The notes: a model not told the origin generated them from the sequence alone. Positions 15,644 through 24,606 are shown, numbered from the stretch's first letter. The stretch is 33,873 nt of DNA from DASPUH01 sp035622975 (GCA_035622975.1 DASPUH010000090.1:1-33873); one strand, 5' to 3'. A program made the numbers and translations.

Positions 15644-16446
15644 GCTTCGCTGCCCAGCACGGGCAGCCCGCGCGCGAGGGCGCGGTCGCGGGCGAACCAG
15701 AGGCGGAGACGCAGCCGCCAGAAGTCGCGCACGGCCCGCAACACGACCCGCGGGTTGGCGCCCGAGGCCTGGCCCGCCATGCGCGGATGGTGCGGCACGC
15801 CGACCTGGGCCAGCCGGGCGCCGCGGGCCCGCAGCTTGATGAGCAGCTCGGCGGAGAGGAACGCGCCGCCGGACTCCAGGCGCACGCCGGCCAGTGCCTC
15901 GCGGCGGAAGAGCTTGCAGGCGCAGTCGACGTCGCGCACGTCGAGGCCGAAGAACAGGCGCAGGCACCAGCGGTACACGCGGGCGTACACCAGGCGCACC
16001 GTGGCGTCCGCCCGGCGGAGCCGGTAGCCCACCACCACGTCGGGCGCATCGGGCCCGGCCAGCCGGTCCAGCAGCAGGCGCAGGTCCGCCACACGGAACT
16101 GGCGATCGCCGTCGGTGAAGCCCACCAGCGAGTAGCGCGCCGCGCGGAAACCGCTGCGCAGGGCCGCCCCATAGCCCTGGTTCACCTCATGGTGCACGAC
16201 CCGTACGACGTCGGGATGCTCCGCGGCCAGGCGGTCGGCCAGCGCGCCCGTGCCGTCGCGGCTGCCGTCGTCCACGGCGATGATCTCGAAGCGCTCGGCG
16301 AGGGCGGGGAGGGCGGTCAGCGCCTCAGCCACCAACGCCTCGATGTTCTCCGCCTCGTCGTGGGCCGGGAAGAAGTAGGAGAGCGCGGGCACGGCGGCGG
16401 CTCCGGCCCCCGATGTGGCCGCCGCCACCCCGTCATGGGTCGGCAT
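15640..16446 (-). CDS. GT2 glycosyltransferase, dolichol/polyprenol-phosphate sugar synthase-like
   Basis: The protein has the nucleotide-sugar-binding GT-A fold of the DPM/DPG synthase group. Visible motifs are SYFFPAHDEAENI, FEIIAVDDGSRDGT (residues 53-66), NQGYGAALRSGF and FTDGDRQF with the metal-binding DXD at D112/D114. No long membrane helices follow, so it resembles the short soluble-type enzymes (268 residues). Such enzymes make polyprenyl-phosphate-mannose or -glucose, the donor used by GT-C transferases, and two GT-C genes are adjacent. The donor sugar cannot be determined. The ATG at 16446 has a TATACT box 7 nt upstream. Confidence 0.85.
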   Translation of the reverse strand: MPTHDGVAAATSGAGAAAVPALSYFFPAHDEAENIEALVAEALTALPALAERFEIIAVDDGSRDGTGALADRLAAEHPDVVRVVHHEVNQGYGAALRSGFRAARYSLVGFTDGDRQFRVADLRLLLDRLAGPDAPDVVVGYRLRRADATVRLVYARVYRWCLRLFFGLDVRDVDCACKLFRREALAGVRLESGGAFLSAELLIKLRARGARLAQVGVPHHPRMAGQASGANPRVVLRAVRDFWRLRLRLWFARDRALARGLPVLGSEA

Positions 16447-16453
16447 CGCGGCG

Positions 16454-16459
16454 AGTATA
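16454..16459 (-). promoter_or_regulatory. Candidate -10 box of the GT2 gene (leaderless)
   Basis: TATACT on the minus strand ends 7 nt before the GT2 ATG, inside the 21-bp gap after the upstream GT-C gene. The GT2 gene may therefore have its own leaderless transcript in addition to read-through. Confidence 0.5.
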
Positions 16460-16467
16460 GAGGCGCC

Positions 16468-17871
16468 TCACCAGCCCAGGGCCACGCCCCAGAAGACGCC
16501 CCACGCGTTGACGAGGACCGATACGGCGACCAGGCCAAGGACGGACCGCCGCAGCCCGAGGCGCGCGATGCCCAGCGTCACGAGGATGAGGGCGAACGGC
16601 GCGAAGTCGTTGCTGAAGCGGTAGCCGAACTGGACCCAGCCCTGGCTGAAATGGACCAGGTCGGCCGCCGCGATCAGTCCCACGGCTGCCACGGCGCCGA
16701 TGACCAGGCGATCGCGCCAGCCGGCCAGCAGGGCCGGGATCGCCAGCAGGTAGGCCGGGCTGGTGAGCAGCAGGCTCATGCCCAGGGGGTCGGGCCGGAT
16801 CAGGGCGCACGTCGTGGAGAAGAGCCCGTCCAGACCGCACTGCGGCTGGACCACCGGCAGCCAGGCCAGCATGATCACCAGGTTCTGGGGCAGGTAGCGC
16901 AGGTCCTCAGCGCTCCAGGTGCCCGGGTGGTAGCCGATGGCCTGCAGCGACGGGAAGACCTGGGCCAACAGGCCACCCGGGATGGGCACGGTCTCCGTCT
17001 GGTAGAGGTAGTCGTAGCCAGGCTCGAAGAGCTGGCCGGAGGACGCCAGGTTGTAGGCCAGCAGCACGGCCACCGGGATGGCGGCGCCCAGGGCGGCCGA
17101 CAGGCCCCGCCGCCACACGCTGCCCCCGCTGCCCACGGCGACGAAGAACGGCAGGCCCAGGATCGTCGTCAGCCGGGCCAGGGCCGCCACGCCGAAGATC
17201 AGGCCGGCGGCGAACTGGCGCCCGTCCAGGGGCCACCGGCGCGCCGTGGCTCGCACGCGCTCGCGTGCCTCGCCGTCGATCGCCAGGGTGATCGCCACGA
17301 AGAGGAAGAAGCTGGCCACGACGTGCGCCGCGAACCAGGTGCTGCCCAGCATGGCGGCGTACCACGCGACGGTCCCGAACCCGTAGAAGGCGGTCGCCAC
17401 GAGCGCCGCGAGGCGATCCGGCGTGACGCGGGAGGTGAGGCGCCAGGCGAGGGCCACGTTGACGGCCCCCAGACCGGCCACCAGGAGCGCCGCGTCCGTG
17501 CCCAGGCCCCCGAGGGCCACGAACGGGATGAGCAGCACGGCAGGCAGCGGGGGGAATGGCAGGAGCGCATAGCCGGGCGCCGCGGCGAGCGGGTACACGT
17601 CCTGGAAGTACTCGTTGCTGAACCCGTCGATCACGACCGGCCAGGTGATGGCGAAGCGGCCGTGCAGGTAGGCGTCCGCCTGCCACACGAAGTGGTCGTA
17701 GAAGTTCTGGCGCGCCGGGTTCGAGGCGATGTAGATGACGAGCGCCGCGACGAACACGGCGAGCCCGATCCAGGTCGGGTCGACGCCGTCCAGCCGCGCC
17801 CGGACGCGGTCGCCGACCGACCCAGGGCGAGGCGGGGGAACGGGGCGGGCCGTTGCTATACTGCGGGCCAC
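16468..17871 (-). CDS. Polytopic membrane glycosyltransferase, GT-C superfamily (GT39/ArnT-like)
   Basis: This very hydrophobic protein of about 467 residues has around ten membrane helices. The first external loop (NPARQNFYDHFVWQADAYLHGRF) carries acidic residues in the position of the GT-C catalytic Asp. GT-C enzymes use lipid-linked sugars on the outer face of the membrane. The nearby GT2 would supply such a donor. The start is uncertain. GTG 17871 is used here, but the frame is open to a GTG at 17931, and neither has a clear Shine-Dalgarno. Either choice overlaps the promoter region of the divergent giant GT-C gene. Acceptor and sugar are unknown. Confidence 0.75.
   Translation of the reverse strand: MARSIATARPVPPPRPGSVGDRVRARLDGVDPTWIGLAVFVAALVIYIASNPARQNFYDHFVWQADAYLHGRFAITWPVVIDGFSNEYFQDVYPLAAAPGYALLPFPPLPAVLLIPFVALGGLGTDAALLVAGLGAVNVALAWRLTSRVTPDRLAALVATAFYGFGTVAWYAAMLGSTWFAAHVVASFFLFVAITLAIDGEARERVRATARRWPLDGRQFAAGLIFGVAALARLTTILGLPFFVAVGSGGSVWRRGLSAALGAAIPVAVLLAYNLASSGQLFEPGYDYLYQTETVPIPGGLLAQVFPSLQAIGYHPGTWSAEDLRYLPQNLVIMLAWLPVVQPQCGLDGLFSTTCALIRPDPLGMSLLLTSPAYLLAIPALLAGWRDRLVIGAVAAVGLIAAADLVHFSQGWVQFGYRFSNDFAPFALILVTLGIARLGLRRSVLGLVAVSVLVNAWGVFWGVALGW
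17857..17862 (+). promoter_or_regulatory. Candidate -10 box of the GT-C/PMT fusion gene
   Basis: TATACT lies 32 nt before the chosen TTG start, giving an expected leader of about 25 nt that contains the Shine-Dalgarno. No convincing -35 is visible. Confidence 0.45.
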
Positions 17872-17884
17872 TCGTCGCTCGTGC

Positions 17885-17890
17885 AGGAGG
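17885..17890 (+). promoter_or_regulatory. Ribosome binding site fixing a TTG start
   Basis: AGGAGG is a perfect Shine-Dalgarno, 4 nt before TTG 17895. It favours this start over the in-frame TTG at 17853, which would lie upstream of the proposed transcription start. Confidence 0.6.
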
Positions 17891-17894
17891 CCGG

Positions 17895-20800
17895 TTGGAC
17901 TCGACAGCGCCTCGGCCGGGTGAGGCCGCACCGGGGCGCGAAGCGCCGAGACGCTCGGACGGGTCGCCCTCGGCCATCCCCGCCATCGCCATCCTGCTCC
18001 TGGTCGGGCTGGCGCTGCGACTCATCATCGCATACGTCCTCTTCCCGGGCTCCGGCTTCCAGAGCGACATCGGCAGCTTCACGTCCTGGGCCTTGACGCT
18101 GGCCCATGGCGGCCCCGGTGGCTTCTACGCCAACGCCGGCTTCGCCGACTACCCGCCCGGCTACCTCTACGTGCTGTGGATCCTGGGCTCGATCGGCAGC
18201 GGCGCGGCCGACCTGCTGGGCGGTGGCACGATCAACCTCAACGGGGTCGTGCTGCCGCTGCCCGACACGATCGTCGGCGGGCTGATCAAGCTGCCGGCCA
18301 TCGCCGCCGACCTGGGCATCGCCTACCTCCTGTACCGCCTCGTCCGCCGCTGGCTGGGGGCGCGCTCCGATGCACACGGCGCCGCGCTCGGGGCCGCTGC
18401 GCTCTACCTGTTCAACCCCGTCACCTGGTACGACTCGGCCCTGTGGGGCCAGATCGACGCCGTCGGCGCGCTGGTCATGCTCGTCGCCATCGCCTTCCTC
18501 ATCGACGGCTTCTCCGAGGCCGCGGTGGGCTTCGCCGTCGTCGCGGCGCTCGTCAAGCCCCAGTTCGGGATCGTGCTCGCCCCGCTCATCGGGGTGACCC
18601 TGCTGCGCCGCCACCTCTTCCTCATCGGCTCGGGGCCCCGGGCGACGGCCGTGCCCGGCGTGCTCCGTTCGTGGGTCGTCGAGGAGCAGGGCGTCTGGCG
18701 CCTCGTCAGCTGCGCGGCCGTGGGGGCGGTCGTCCTGTTCGCCCTCATCACCCCGTTCGGCCTTGACGTGCCGACGCTCATCTCGCGCATGGGCGACACG
18801 GCGGCCGGGTACCCCTACCTGAGCGTCAACGCGTATGACCCGTGGGCCCTCATCGGCTCAGGAGGCCAGGCGTCGCTGGCCGCCGGAGGCGGCTGGTCGT
18901 CCGACCAGGTGCCGCTGCTGGCAGGCCTCAACGGGTTCACCATCGGGGCCATCCTGCTGGGTCTGGGGTTCGCTGTCGGGGCGATCCAGCTCGCGTGGCG
19001 CGACTCCCGCCGTTCCATCCTGCTGACGGCCGTCTTCCTGTCACTGGCGTTCTTCATCCTGCCCACGCGTGTGCACGAGCGGTACCTGTTCCCGGTCTTC
19101 GTCTTCCTGCCCCTGCTGGCGGTCAACTCACGCCGCTTCCGCGTGCTGACCCTGGTGCTCGCGGCCGGCTCGTTCATCAACCTCCACGGCATCCTGACGG
19201 TCGGCAACTACGGCACGGCCAACGTCACCGGCCTGCCCTTCGGCGCGGACATGCGCAGCTTCGGCGGCGTGCTCCTGAGCGTCGTCCTGCAGACGGGCGC
19301 GTTCCTCGTCGTGGCCTGGTCGCTGCGGCCGGTCAGCGACCTCGTGGCGGGGCCACTGCGGCGCCTGGCCGGCTTCGCCGCGCGCGCGCCGGAGGTCGAC
19401 CCGTACGACCTGCCGCCGCCCGCACCCCCGCCGCCCCGCGCCTACCCGGGTTCGCCGGACGTCCAGCCCGCCGGCGGGTCGGGCTGGGGCCTGCCGCGTG
19501 CCCTGCTGGCGCGCTCGCTGCGGCGGGACCGCAGTGGCGAGTTGCGGCGGGAGCGGTTCGGCCTGCCCGACCGTTTGGACGGCCTCGTCGTCCTCATCCT
19601 CATCGTGGCCGCCATGGTCCTGCGGACGTGGGACCTGGGCCAGCCCTTCGGCATGATCTTCGACGAGGTCTACCACGCCCGCACGGCGACCGAGTTCCTG
19701 CAGGACTGGCGCTACGGCGAGCCGCACGACATCTACGAGTTCACCCACCCCCACCTGGCCAAGTACCTCATCGCCGTCGGCCTCGTAGCTTTTGGCGACG
19801 ACAACGTCACGGGCACGGCCGACCTGGGGGTGGGGACGGTCACCGACGCCGCGACCGAGGCGCGCTGGAGCCCACCCGACCAGCCCGGCCAGCGCGACGG
19901 GGATCGCCTCTACCTGGCCACGCCCGGCGGCGTCGTGGCCTACGACCTGGCGACACGGCAGGTCGTGACGACCGTGCCCCTCGGCAACGGCCGGGTGCCG
20001 GTCCACCTGACGGTCGACCCGGGCGCCCACGTGGTCTACGTGGCCGACGACGCCGGGGGCCTGTGGAGCATCCAGACGGCCGACCTCGACGCGCTGCGGG
20101 TCTCCGCGTCCGCCGCGCAGCCGGCGGCGACGAGGCTGGGCACCTTCGGCGGGCCGGTCACGGCACTGGTCACCTCGTCCGACGGCGCCCACGTCGAGGC
20201 CATCACGGCGGCTCACCAGCTGGTCAGCCTGGCCACCGCGGATGGCAGCCAGTCCGCCTCGGTCGCCGATCCGAGCGCCGCCGCCCTGGTGGCCGTGCCG
20301 ACCGATTCGGGCGCGGGAGCCGTGGCGGTCGCCGAGGGCGACACGCTGGACCTGCGTGACGCGGCGACCCTGGCGTCGACCAGCCAGCTGACGCTGCCCG
20401 AGGCCCCCACCGGGATGGTGCTGATGAACGGGCTCGACCAGCCGACGATCTTCGCGGCCGGCGGGTCGTCGCTCAGCTGGGTGGCCGTGCCATCGTCCGG
20501 CGGCGAGACGCTCGGCGGCACGCTCCAGATGCCCGGCGCGGTGCGGGACGTGGCGTGGGATGAGTCCTCCAACATCATCCACGTCCTGGGCCGCACGCCC
20601 GACGGCAGCAGCGACACCGTGTACGTCGTGGAGCCGAACGGCAAGGCCGTCTTCGCCGACGCGCGCCTGCCGTTCTCGGCGGTGACGATGGCCCTCGACA
20701 CGCAGCCCCAGTACCCGTCGCAGGATCGCCAGCAGCTCCTGGCGGTGGACTCGGCCGGCCAGCTGGCGGTCGTGGACATCGGCAACCACGCGTACGCCTG

Positions 20801-22979
20801 GCGGATCATGGGCGTCATCGCCGGCGCCCTCCTGTTGGGCTGCCTCTACCTGCTGGTGCGGATGCTGTTCCGCCGCCGGACGGTGGCCCTCCTGACGGCC
20901 GGGCTGGTGCTGGTCGACGGCATGTTCTTCGCCCAGTCGCGGATCGCCATGAACGACACGTACGTGGCCCTCTTCATCGTGGCCGCCTACATGCTGTTCG
21001 TGCCTATCTACCTGGGACTGTGGCGCCGGCGCTGGGTCGTGGCTCTGGCCATCCCGGCCATCGGGGTGCTGCTCGGCCTGGCCCTCGCCTCGAAGTGGGT
21101 CGGCGCCTACGCCATCGGCGGCATCGTCCTGCTGGTGCTCCTCCGGTCGGCGCTGGGCCGCCTCCTGGCCCTGGCGGCCATGATCGGCATGACGGGCGTG
21201 CTGGGCTGGCTCGCCATCGGCGCGACCTCCGCCGGTGCCCCTATCGGCGACGCCAGCTTCCTGGTGCTGATGGTCGTCCTGACCGCCGTGCTCGCGGCAG
21301 CGATCATCGTCCGCCCCATCCGCTGGACGCTCGACGAGGTGCGCTTCGCGGTCGGCGCACCGGCGGTCGCCGGCGGGCTCGCCCTCCTGGGTGGCATCGT
21401 GCTGGGCGGCCGACCATCGGCGAGCGGCGGCTCGGCCACGCCGGGTGACCTCGTCCTGGTGGGGGCGGCGCTTCTCGTCCTCGCCGTCGTCGCGTACGCG
21501 GCCTGCTCGCTGGCCGGCCGACGCGGCCTGGGCCCGCTGGCCCGCGCCCGGGCCGCACCGGCCGACGATCCCGACGCCCCGGCCGATGCCCCTGACCAGG
21601 GCTGGCTCATCCCCGGATCGTCCCTGGGTGCCCCGTGGCTGCTCGCCCTGGCCTGCTTCACCTTCGTGCCGCTGGTGGTCTACGTGATCAGCTACGCCCC
21701 GTGGATCGCCCTGGGCAACCAGTGGTTCACCGGCTACCCGCCGGGCCATACCGGCCAGACCCTGCTGGACCTGCAGATCCAGATGTACAACTACCACAAC
21801 GATCTGCGCGCCTCGCACCCCGCGTCATCGCCGTGGTGGGCTTGGCCCTTCGACTTCAAGCCCGTGTGGTTCTTCCAGCAGGGCTACGCCAACGACACCA
21901 CCGGCATCACCTATGACGCCGGCAACCTCGTGATCTTCTGGCTCGGCGTGCCGGTCATCGCCTGGGCGTCGTGGCAGGCCTGGGCCCGCCGAAGCCTGGC
22001 CCTGACCATCCTGGTCGTCGGCTTCGCCTGCCAGTGGCTCTCCTGGTCACGCATCGACCGGGCCAGCTTCCAGTACCACTACTACACGGCGCTGCCCTTC
22101 CTCTTCGCCGCCGTGGCCTACTTCCTGGCGGAGTTGTGGCATGGTCCGTCGCCGCGCACGTGGCTCCTGGCCCGCCTCGCCGCCGCCGGAGCGCTCGTGG
22201 CGGCGCCGCTCCTGTGGCTGGTGCGGGTGCCGCTCTGCTCGCTGGCTGGCACGTCACGGGTGGCCCCCAACTCGCAGGTCTGTGGCTTCGTCAGCATGCC
22301 GTTCGTGCTCACGGAGCGGGTGGCCGCGTCCGGCATCGTCCTGCTCGTCGGCGGTGCGATCCTGGTGTGGCAGGTGCGCCTGGTCCTTGCCGATCGGGCC
22401 TTCGCGGCGGACGACCAACGGCCCGGCGGGGGCGGGTTCCTGCGCTCCGGGGCGCCGTGGCTGGTGATCACCGCGGCGGCGCTGCTGGCCGCCCTCGCCC
22501 TGGCCCAGACGCGGTTCGGCGACCAGGCCCTCATCTCGGCCCCCCTGGGCGCCCTGGGACCCTACGCGTTCGCCGTCATCGGGACCGTGCCGCTGGCGGT
22601 GGCGGCCTGGTTCGTGCTCACGATGCGCGACCCGCGCCGTTTCGTGATCGGCATCCTGGGCGCGGCGACGCTCTGGTTCGTCATCTTCTACGCCGATATC
22701 AGCGGCCTGCCGATCCCGACCGGGCTCAAGAACATCTTCCAGGTCCTGCCCCTGCCCACCTACGTCTATGACTTCCAGTTCGCCGTGAACACCGATCCAC
22801 CGCAGACGCTGACGGTCCTGGGCCTCCAGTCGGGTTCGCTGGCGCTCGTCACCGGCGCGCTCGCCCTGGCCGTGATGTACGCCGCCTGGACGAGGCGGGC
22901 GCAGCGCCTCGCCCTGGCCGGCCGCGGGGGCCCGGGTCCCGATGAGCCCGGTAACGTGTTGACAGGGGGCACCGCCTGA
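17895..22979 (+). CDS. Giant fused membrane glycosyltransferase: GT-C domain plus PMT (GT39) domain with inserted beta-propeller
   Basis: This is one uninterrupted frame of 1694 residues. The first GT-C unit (about residues 30-490) has many membrane helices and a DYPPGYLYVLW motif typical of Gpi18/GT87-like mannosyltransferases. A Pro-rich linker (about residues 500-560) follows. The second unit resembles protein O-mannosyltransferases: IFDEVYHARTATEF with the catalytic-type D590-E591, THPHLAKYLIA (H618, H620), WRIMGVIAGALLLG and QSRIAMNDTY. Between the HPHLAK helix and the WR helix lies an insertion of about 335 residues (roughly 630-967). It has repeated strand motifs (LYLATPGGVVAYDLATRQV; VVYVADDAGGLWSI) that look like a beta-propeller in the first extracytoplasmic loop. 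Substrates are unknown; mannosylation of protein or lipoglycan is the likeliest use. Confidence 0.82.
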   Translation: MDSTAPRPGEAAPGREAPRRSDGSPSAIPAIAILLLVGLALRLIIAYVLFPGSGFQSDIGSFTSWALTLAHGGPGGFYANAGFADYPPGYLYVLWILGSIGSGAADLLGGGTINLNGVVLPLPDTIVGGLIKLPAIAADLGIAYLLYRLVRRWLGARSDAHGAALGAAALYLFNPVTWYDSALWGQIDAVGALVMLVAIAFLIDGFSEAAVGFAVVAALVKPQFGIVLAPLIGVTLLRRHLFLIGSGPRATAVPGVLRSWVVEEQGVWRLVSCAAVGAVVLFALITPFGLDVPTLISRMGDTAAGYPYLSVNAYDPWALIGSGGQASLAAGGGWSSDQVPLLAGLNGFTIGAILLGLGFAVGAIQLAWRDSRRSILLTAVFLSLAFFILPTRVHERYLFPVFVFLPLLAVNSRRFRVLTLVLAAGSFINLHGILTVGNYGTANVTGLPFGADMRSFGGVLLSVVLQTGAFLVVAWSLRPVSDLVAGPLRRLAGFAARAPEVDPYDLPPPAPPPPRAYPGSPDVQPAGGSGWGLPRALLARSLRRDRSGELRRERFGLPDRLDGLVVLILIVAAMVLRTWDLGQPFGMIFDEVYHARTATEFLQDWRYGEPHDIYEFTHPHLAKYLIAVGLVAFGDDNVTGTADLGVGTVTDAATEARWSPPDQPGQRDGDRLYLATPGGVVAYDLATRQVVTTVPLGNGRVPVHLTVDPGAHVVYVADDAGGLWSIQTADLDALRVSASAAQPAATRLGTFGGPVTALVTSSDGAHVEAITAAHQLVSLATADGSQSASVADPSAAALVAVPTDSGAGAVAVAEGDTLDLRDAATLASTSQLTLPEAPTGMVLMNGLDQPTIFAAGGSSLSWVAVPSSGGETLGGTLQMPGAVRDVAWDESSNIIHVLGRTPDGSSDTVYVVEPNGKAVFADARLPFSAVTMALDTQPQYPSQDRQQLLAVDSAGQLAVVDIGNHAYAWRIMGVIAGALLLGCLYLLVRMLFRRRTVALLTAGLVLVDGMFFAQSRIAMNDTYVALFIVAAYMLFVPIYLGLWRRRWVVALAIPAIGVLLGLALASKWVGAYAIGGIVLLVLLRSALGRLLALAAMIGMTGVLGWLAIGATSAGAPIGDASFLVLMVVLTAVLAAAIIVRPIRWTLDEVRFAVGAPAVAGGLALLGGIVLGGRPSASGGSATPGDLVLVGAALLVLAVVAYAACSLAGRRGLGPLARARAAPADDPDAPADAPDQGWLIPGSSLGAPWLLALACFTFVPLVVYVISYAPWIALGNQWFTGYPPGHTGQTLLDLQIQMYNYHNDLRASHPASSPWWAWPFDFKPVWFFQQGYANDTTGITYDAGNLVIFWLGVPVIAWASWQAWARRSLALTILVVGFACQWLSWSRIDRASFQYHYYTALPFLFAAVAYFLAELWHGPSPRTWLLARLAAAGALVAAPLLWLVRVPLCSLAGTSRVAPNSQVCGFVSMPFVLTERVAASGIVLLVGGAILVWQVRLVLADRAFAADDQRPGGGGFLRSGAPWLVITAAALLAALALAQTRFGDQALISAPLGALGPYAFAVIGTVPLAVAAWFVLTMRDPRRFVIGILGAATLWFVIFYADISGLPIPTGLKNIFQVLPLPTYVYDFQFAVNTDPPQTLTVLGLQSGSLALVTGALALAVMYAAWTRRAQRLALAGRGGPGPDEPGNVLTGGTA

Positions 22980-23007
22980 GCCTGGCGGAGCACGGCGCCC
23001 GTACCAT

Positions 23008-23025
23008 CCGCTCGCCCGGGAGCGG
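23008..23025 (+). terminator. GC-rich hairpin after the GT-C/PMT fusion gene
   Basis: CCGCTC (23008-23013) pairs with GAGCGG (23020-23025) around a 6-nt loop, 28 nt after the stop codon. There is no T-tract, so termination is only possible, not clear. Confidence 0.3.
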
Positions 23026-23036
23026 GACCCGTGCGC

Positions 23037-23042
23037 TATGGT
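23037..23042 (+). promoter_or_regulatory. Candidate -10 box upstream of the CAP/CWB2 gene
   Basis: TATGGT is followed after 7 nt by a GTG that opens only an eight-codon frame ending in TAG (23050-23076). It could start the transcript for the CAP protein about 60 nt further on. Confidence 0.3.
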
Positions 23043-23106
23043 CGTGGCGGTGAGGGCGCCCAGACTGGCGGGGTAGCACGGCGCTCCCCGTCGCCGGCCA
23101 TCACGC

Positions 23107-24606
23107 GTGCGCACCGGACACGATCGGACCTTGACCATCGTTCGACGCCCCACCCTCAGCAGCGCCGTCGCCGTCGTCGCCGCGCTGGCCTGCCTGGTCG
23201 CGCCGGCGCCTGGCGCCCGGCAGGTCACCGCCACCAGCGCGTCGCTGACACCGATCGGGGCGGAGGCCCACGAGCTCGACCTCCTCAACGCGCAGCGCAG
23301 CGCGGTGGGCCTGGCCCCGGTGATCATGGATCCCCGCCTCCAGGCGCTCGCCGAGCAGCGATCCATGAACATGGCCACCCTGCACTACTTCTCGCACACG
23401 CAGCCGGATGGGCAGACGGCTTTCTCGATGATCGAGGCGGCGGGGATCCAGTGGTCCGCCCTCGGCGAGATCATCGAATGGAACGCCGGCTATGGCAGCT
23501 GGGGCCCGTCGGCCGACGAGGCAGCCGCCGACTGGCGAGACTCGCCGCCCCACTACGCCATCATCACCACGGCGGCCTACACCGCGGCCGGCATCGGCGT
23601 GGCGTACGACGCGACGAGCGGGCGCACCTACTGGACGGGCATCTTCATCGCGGGGCCGCCGCCCCCCCCGCCGCCGCCCCCGCCGGTCGACCCGAACCGC
23701 ATCTCCGGGGTCGACCGCTACGCGACCGCCGCGGAGACGAGCGCCGCCAACTTCGCCCCGGGCGTGAGCGTGGTCTACGTCGGCAGCGGCCAGGCCTTTC
23801 CTGACGCCCTGTCGGGGGCCTCGGCGGCCGGCAAGAGCGACGCACCCGTGCTGATCGTGCAGGATGGGCTGCTGCCCATGAGCACGGCCCAGGAGCTGGC
23901 CCGCCTGCAACCCGGACGGATCGTGCTGCTGGGAGGCACGAGCGCCGTCGACACGCCGGTCCAGAGCCTGCTGCAGGGCTACACCAGTGGCACCGTGACC
24001 CGGCTCGCCGGCACCGACCGCTACGCCACCGCGGCGGCCGTCTCCGAGGCCACGTTCGCCCCCCACCCGGCTGCCGTCTACATCGCCAGCGGGCTCGATT
24101 TCCCGGATGCCCTGGCTGGAGCCGCGGCCGCGGCCCATGTGGGCGCGCCCGTGCTCCTGGTGAACGGCGGCATCCCGGCCAGCACGGCGACCGAGCTCAG
24201 GCGGCTCGTCCCGACCCACATCTTCGTGCTGGGCAGCACCGCCGCCGTCTCCGCGGCCATCCAGGCGGCCCTCGTGCCGTACACCTCGACCGGCACGGCC
24301 TCCAGCGTGACCCGGCTCGGCGGGTCGGATCGGTATGCCACGGCGGTCGCCATCGCCGAGGCGACCTACAGCAGCGGCGACACGTTGTACGTGGCCGACG
24401 GCGAGAACTTCCCCGACGCGCTGGCCGGCGCCCCGCTGGGCGGCCCGCTGCTGCTCGTGCCGAACGGGGACACCGTGCCCCAGGAGGTCCTTGACGAGGT
24501 GACGCGACTGGCGCCGCCCTCGATCGTGGTCCTCGGCGGCCCCAGTGGCGTCTCCGATGCCGCCGACGCCGCCCTCCACGCCGCCGCCGGCCTGCCCTGG
24601 CCCTAG
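23107..24606 (+). CDS. Secreted CAP-domain protein with three CWB2 cell-wall-binding repeats
   Basis: A signal peptide (hydrophobic LSSAVAVVAALACLVAPAPGA) precedes a CAP/SCP domain (about residues 50-180). That domain has LDLLNAQRSAVGLAPV, LQALAEQRSMNMATLHYFSHTQ, LGEIIEWNAG and the W..SPPHYAIIT segment with its characteristic His. A run of ten prolines then leads to three CWB2 repeats, each opening with a DRYATA box and carrying a FPDAL(S/A)GA motif. CWB2 repeats anchor proteins to anionic wall or S-layer polymers in monoderms. The starts GTG 23107 and TTG 23131 are both possible, and the latter gives a more compact signal peptide. Its stop shares CTAG with the convergent PimA-like gene. Confidence 0.9.
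   Translation: MRTGHDRTLTIVRRPTLSSAVAVVAALACLVAPAPGARQVTATSASLTPIGAEAHELDLLNAQRSAVGLAPVIMDPRLQALAEQRSMNMATLHYFSHTQPDGQTAFSMIEAAGIQWSALGEIIEWNAGYGSWGPSADEAAADWRDSPPHYAIITTAAYTAAGIGVAYDATSGRTYWTGIFIAGPPPPPPPPPPVDPNRISGVDRYATAAETSAANFAPGVSVVYVGSGQAFPDALSGASAAGKSDAPVLIVQDGLLPMSTAQELARLQPGRIVLLGGTSAVDTPVQSLLQGYTSGTVTRLAGTDRYATAAAVSEATFAPHPAAVYIASGLDFPDALAGAAAAAHVGAPVLLVNGGIPASTATELRRLVPTHIFVLGSTAAVSAAIQAALVPYTSTGTASSVTRLGGSDRYATAVAIAEATYSSGDTLYVADGENFPDALAGAPLGGPLLLVPNGDTVPQEVLDEVTRLAPPSIVVLGGPSGVSDAADAALHAAAGLPWP

Noticed and set aside
15787..18096. 769-codon plus-strand open frame opposite the GT2 and GT-C genes
   Set aside because: It lacks domains and has Gln/Arg/His-rich composition, typical of a shadow frame.
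19128..21818. 896-codon minus-strand open frame opposite the GT-C/PMT fusion
   Set aside because: It is antisense shadow of a strongly supported membrane protein; composition is hydrophilic low complexity with no domain.
23655..23690. C-rich low-complexity run considered as a repeat array or frameshift site
   Set aside because: It encodes an in-frame polyproline hinge between two intact domains; both sides stay in frame.
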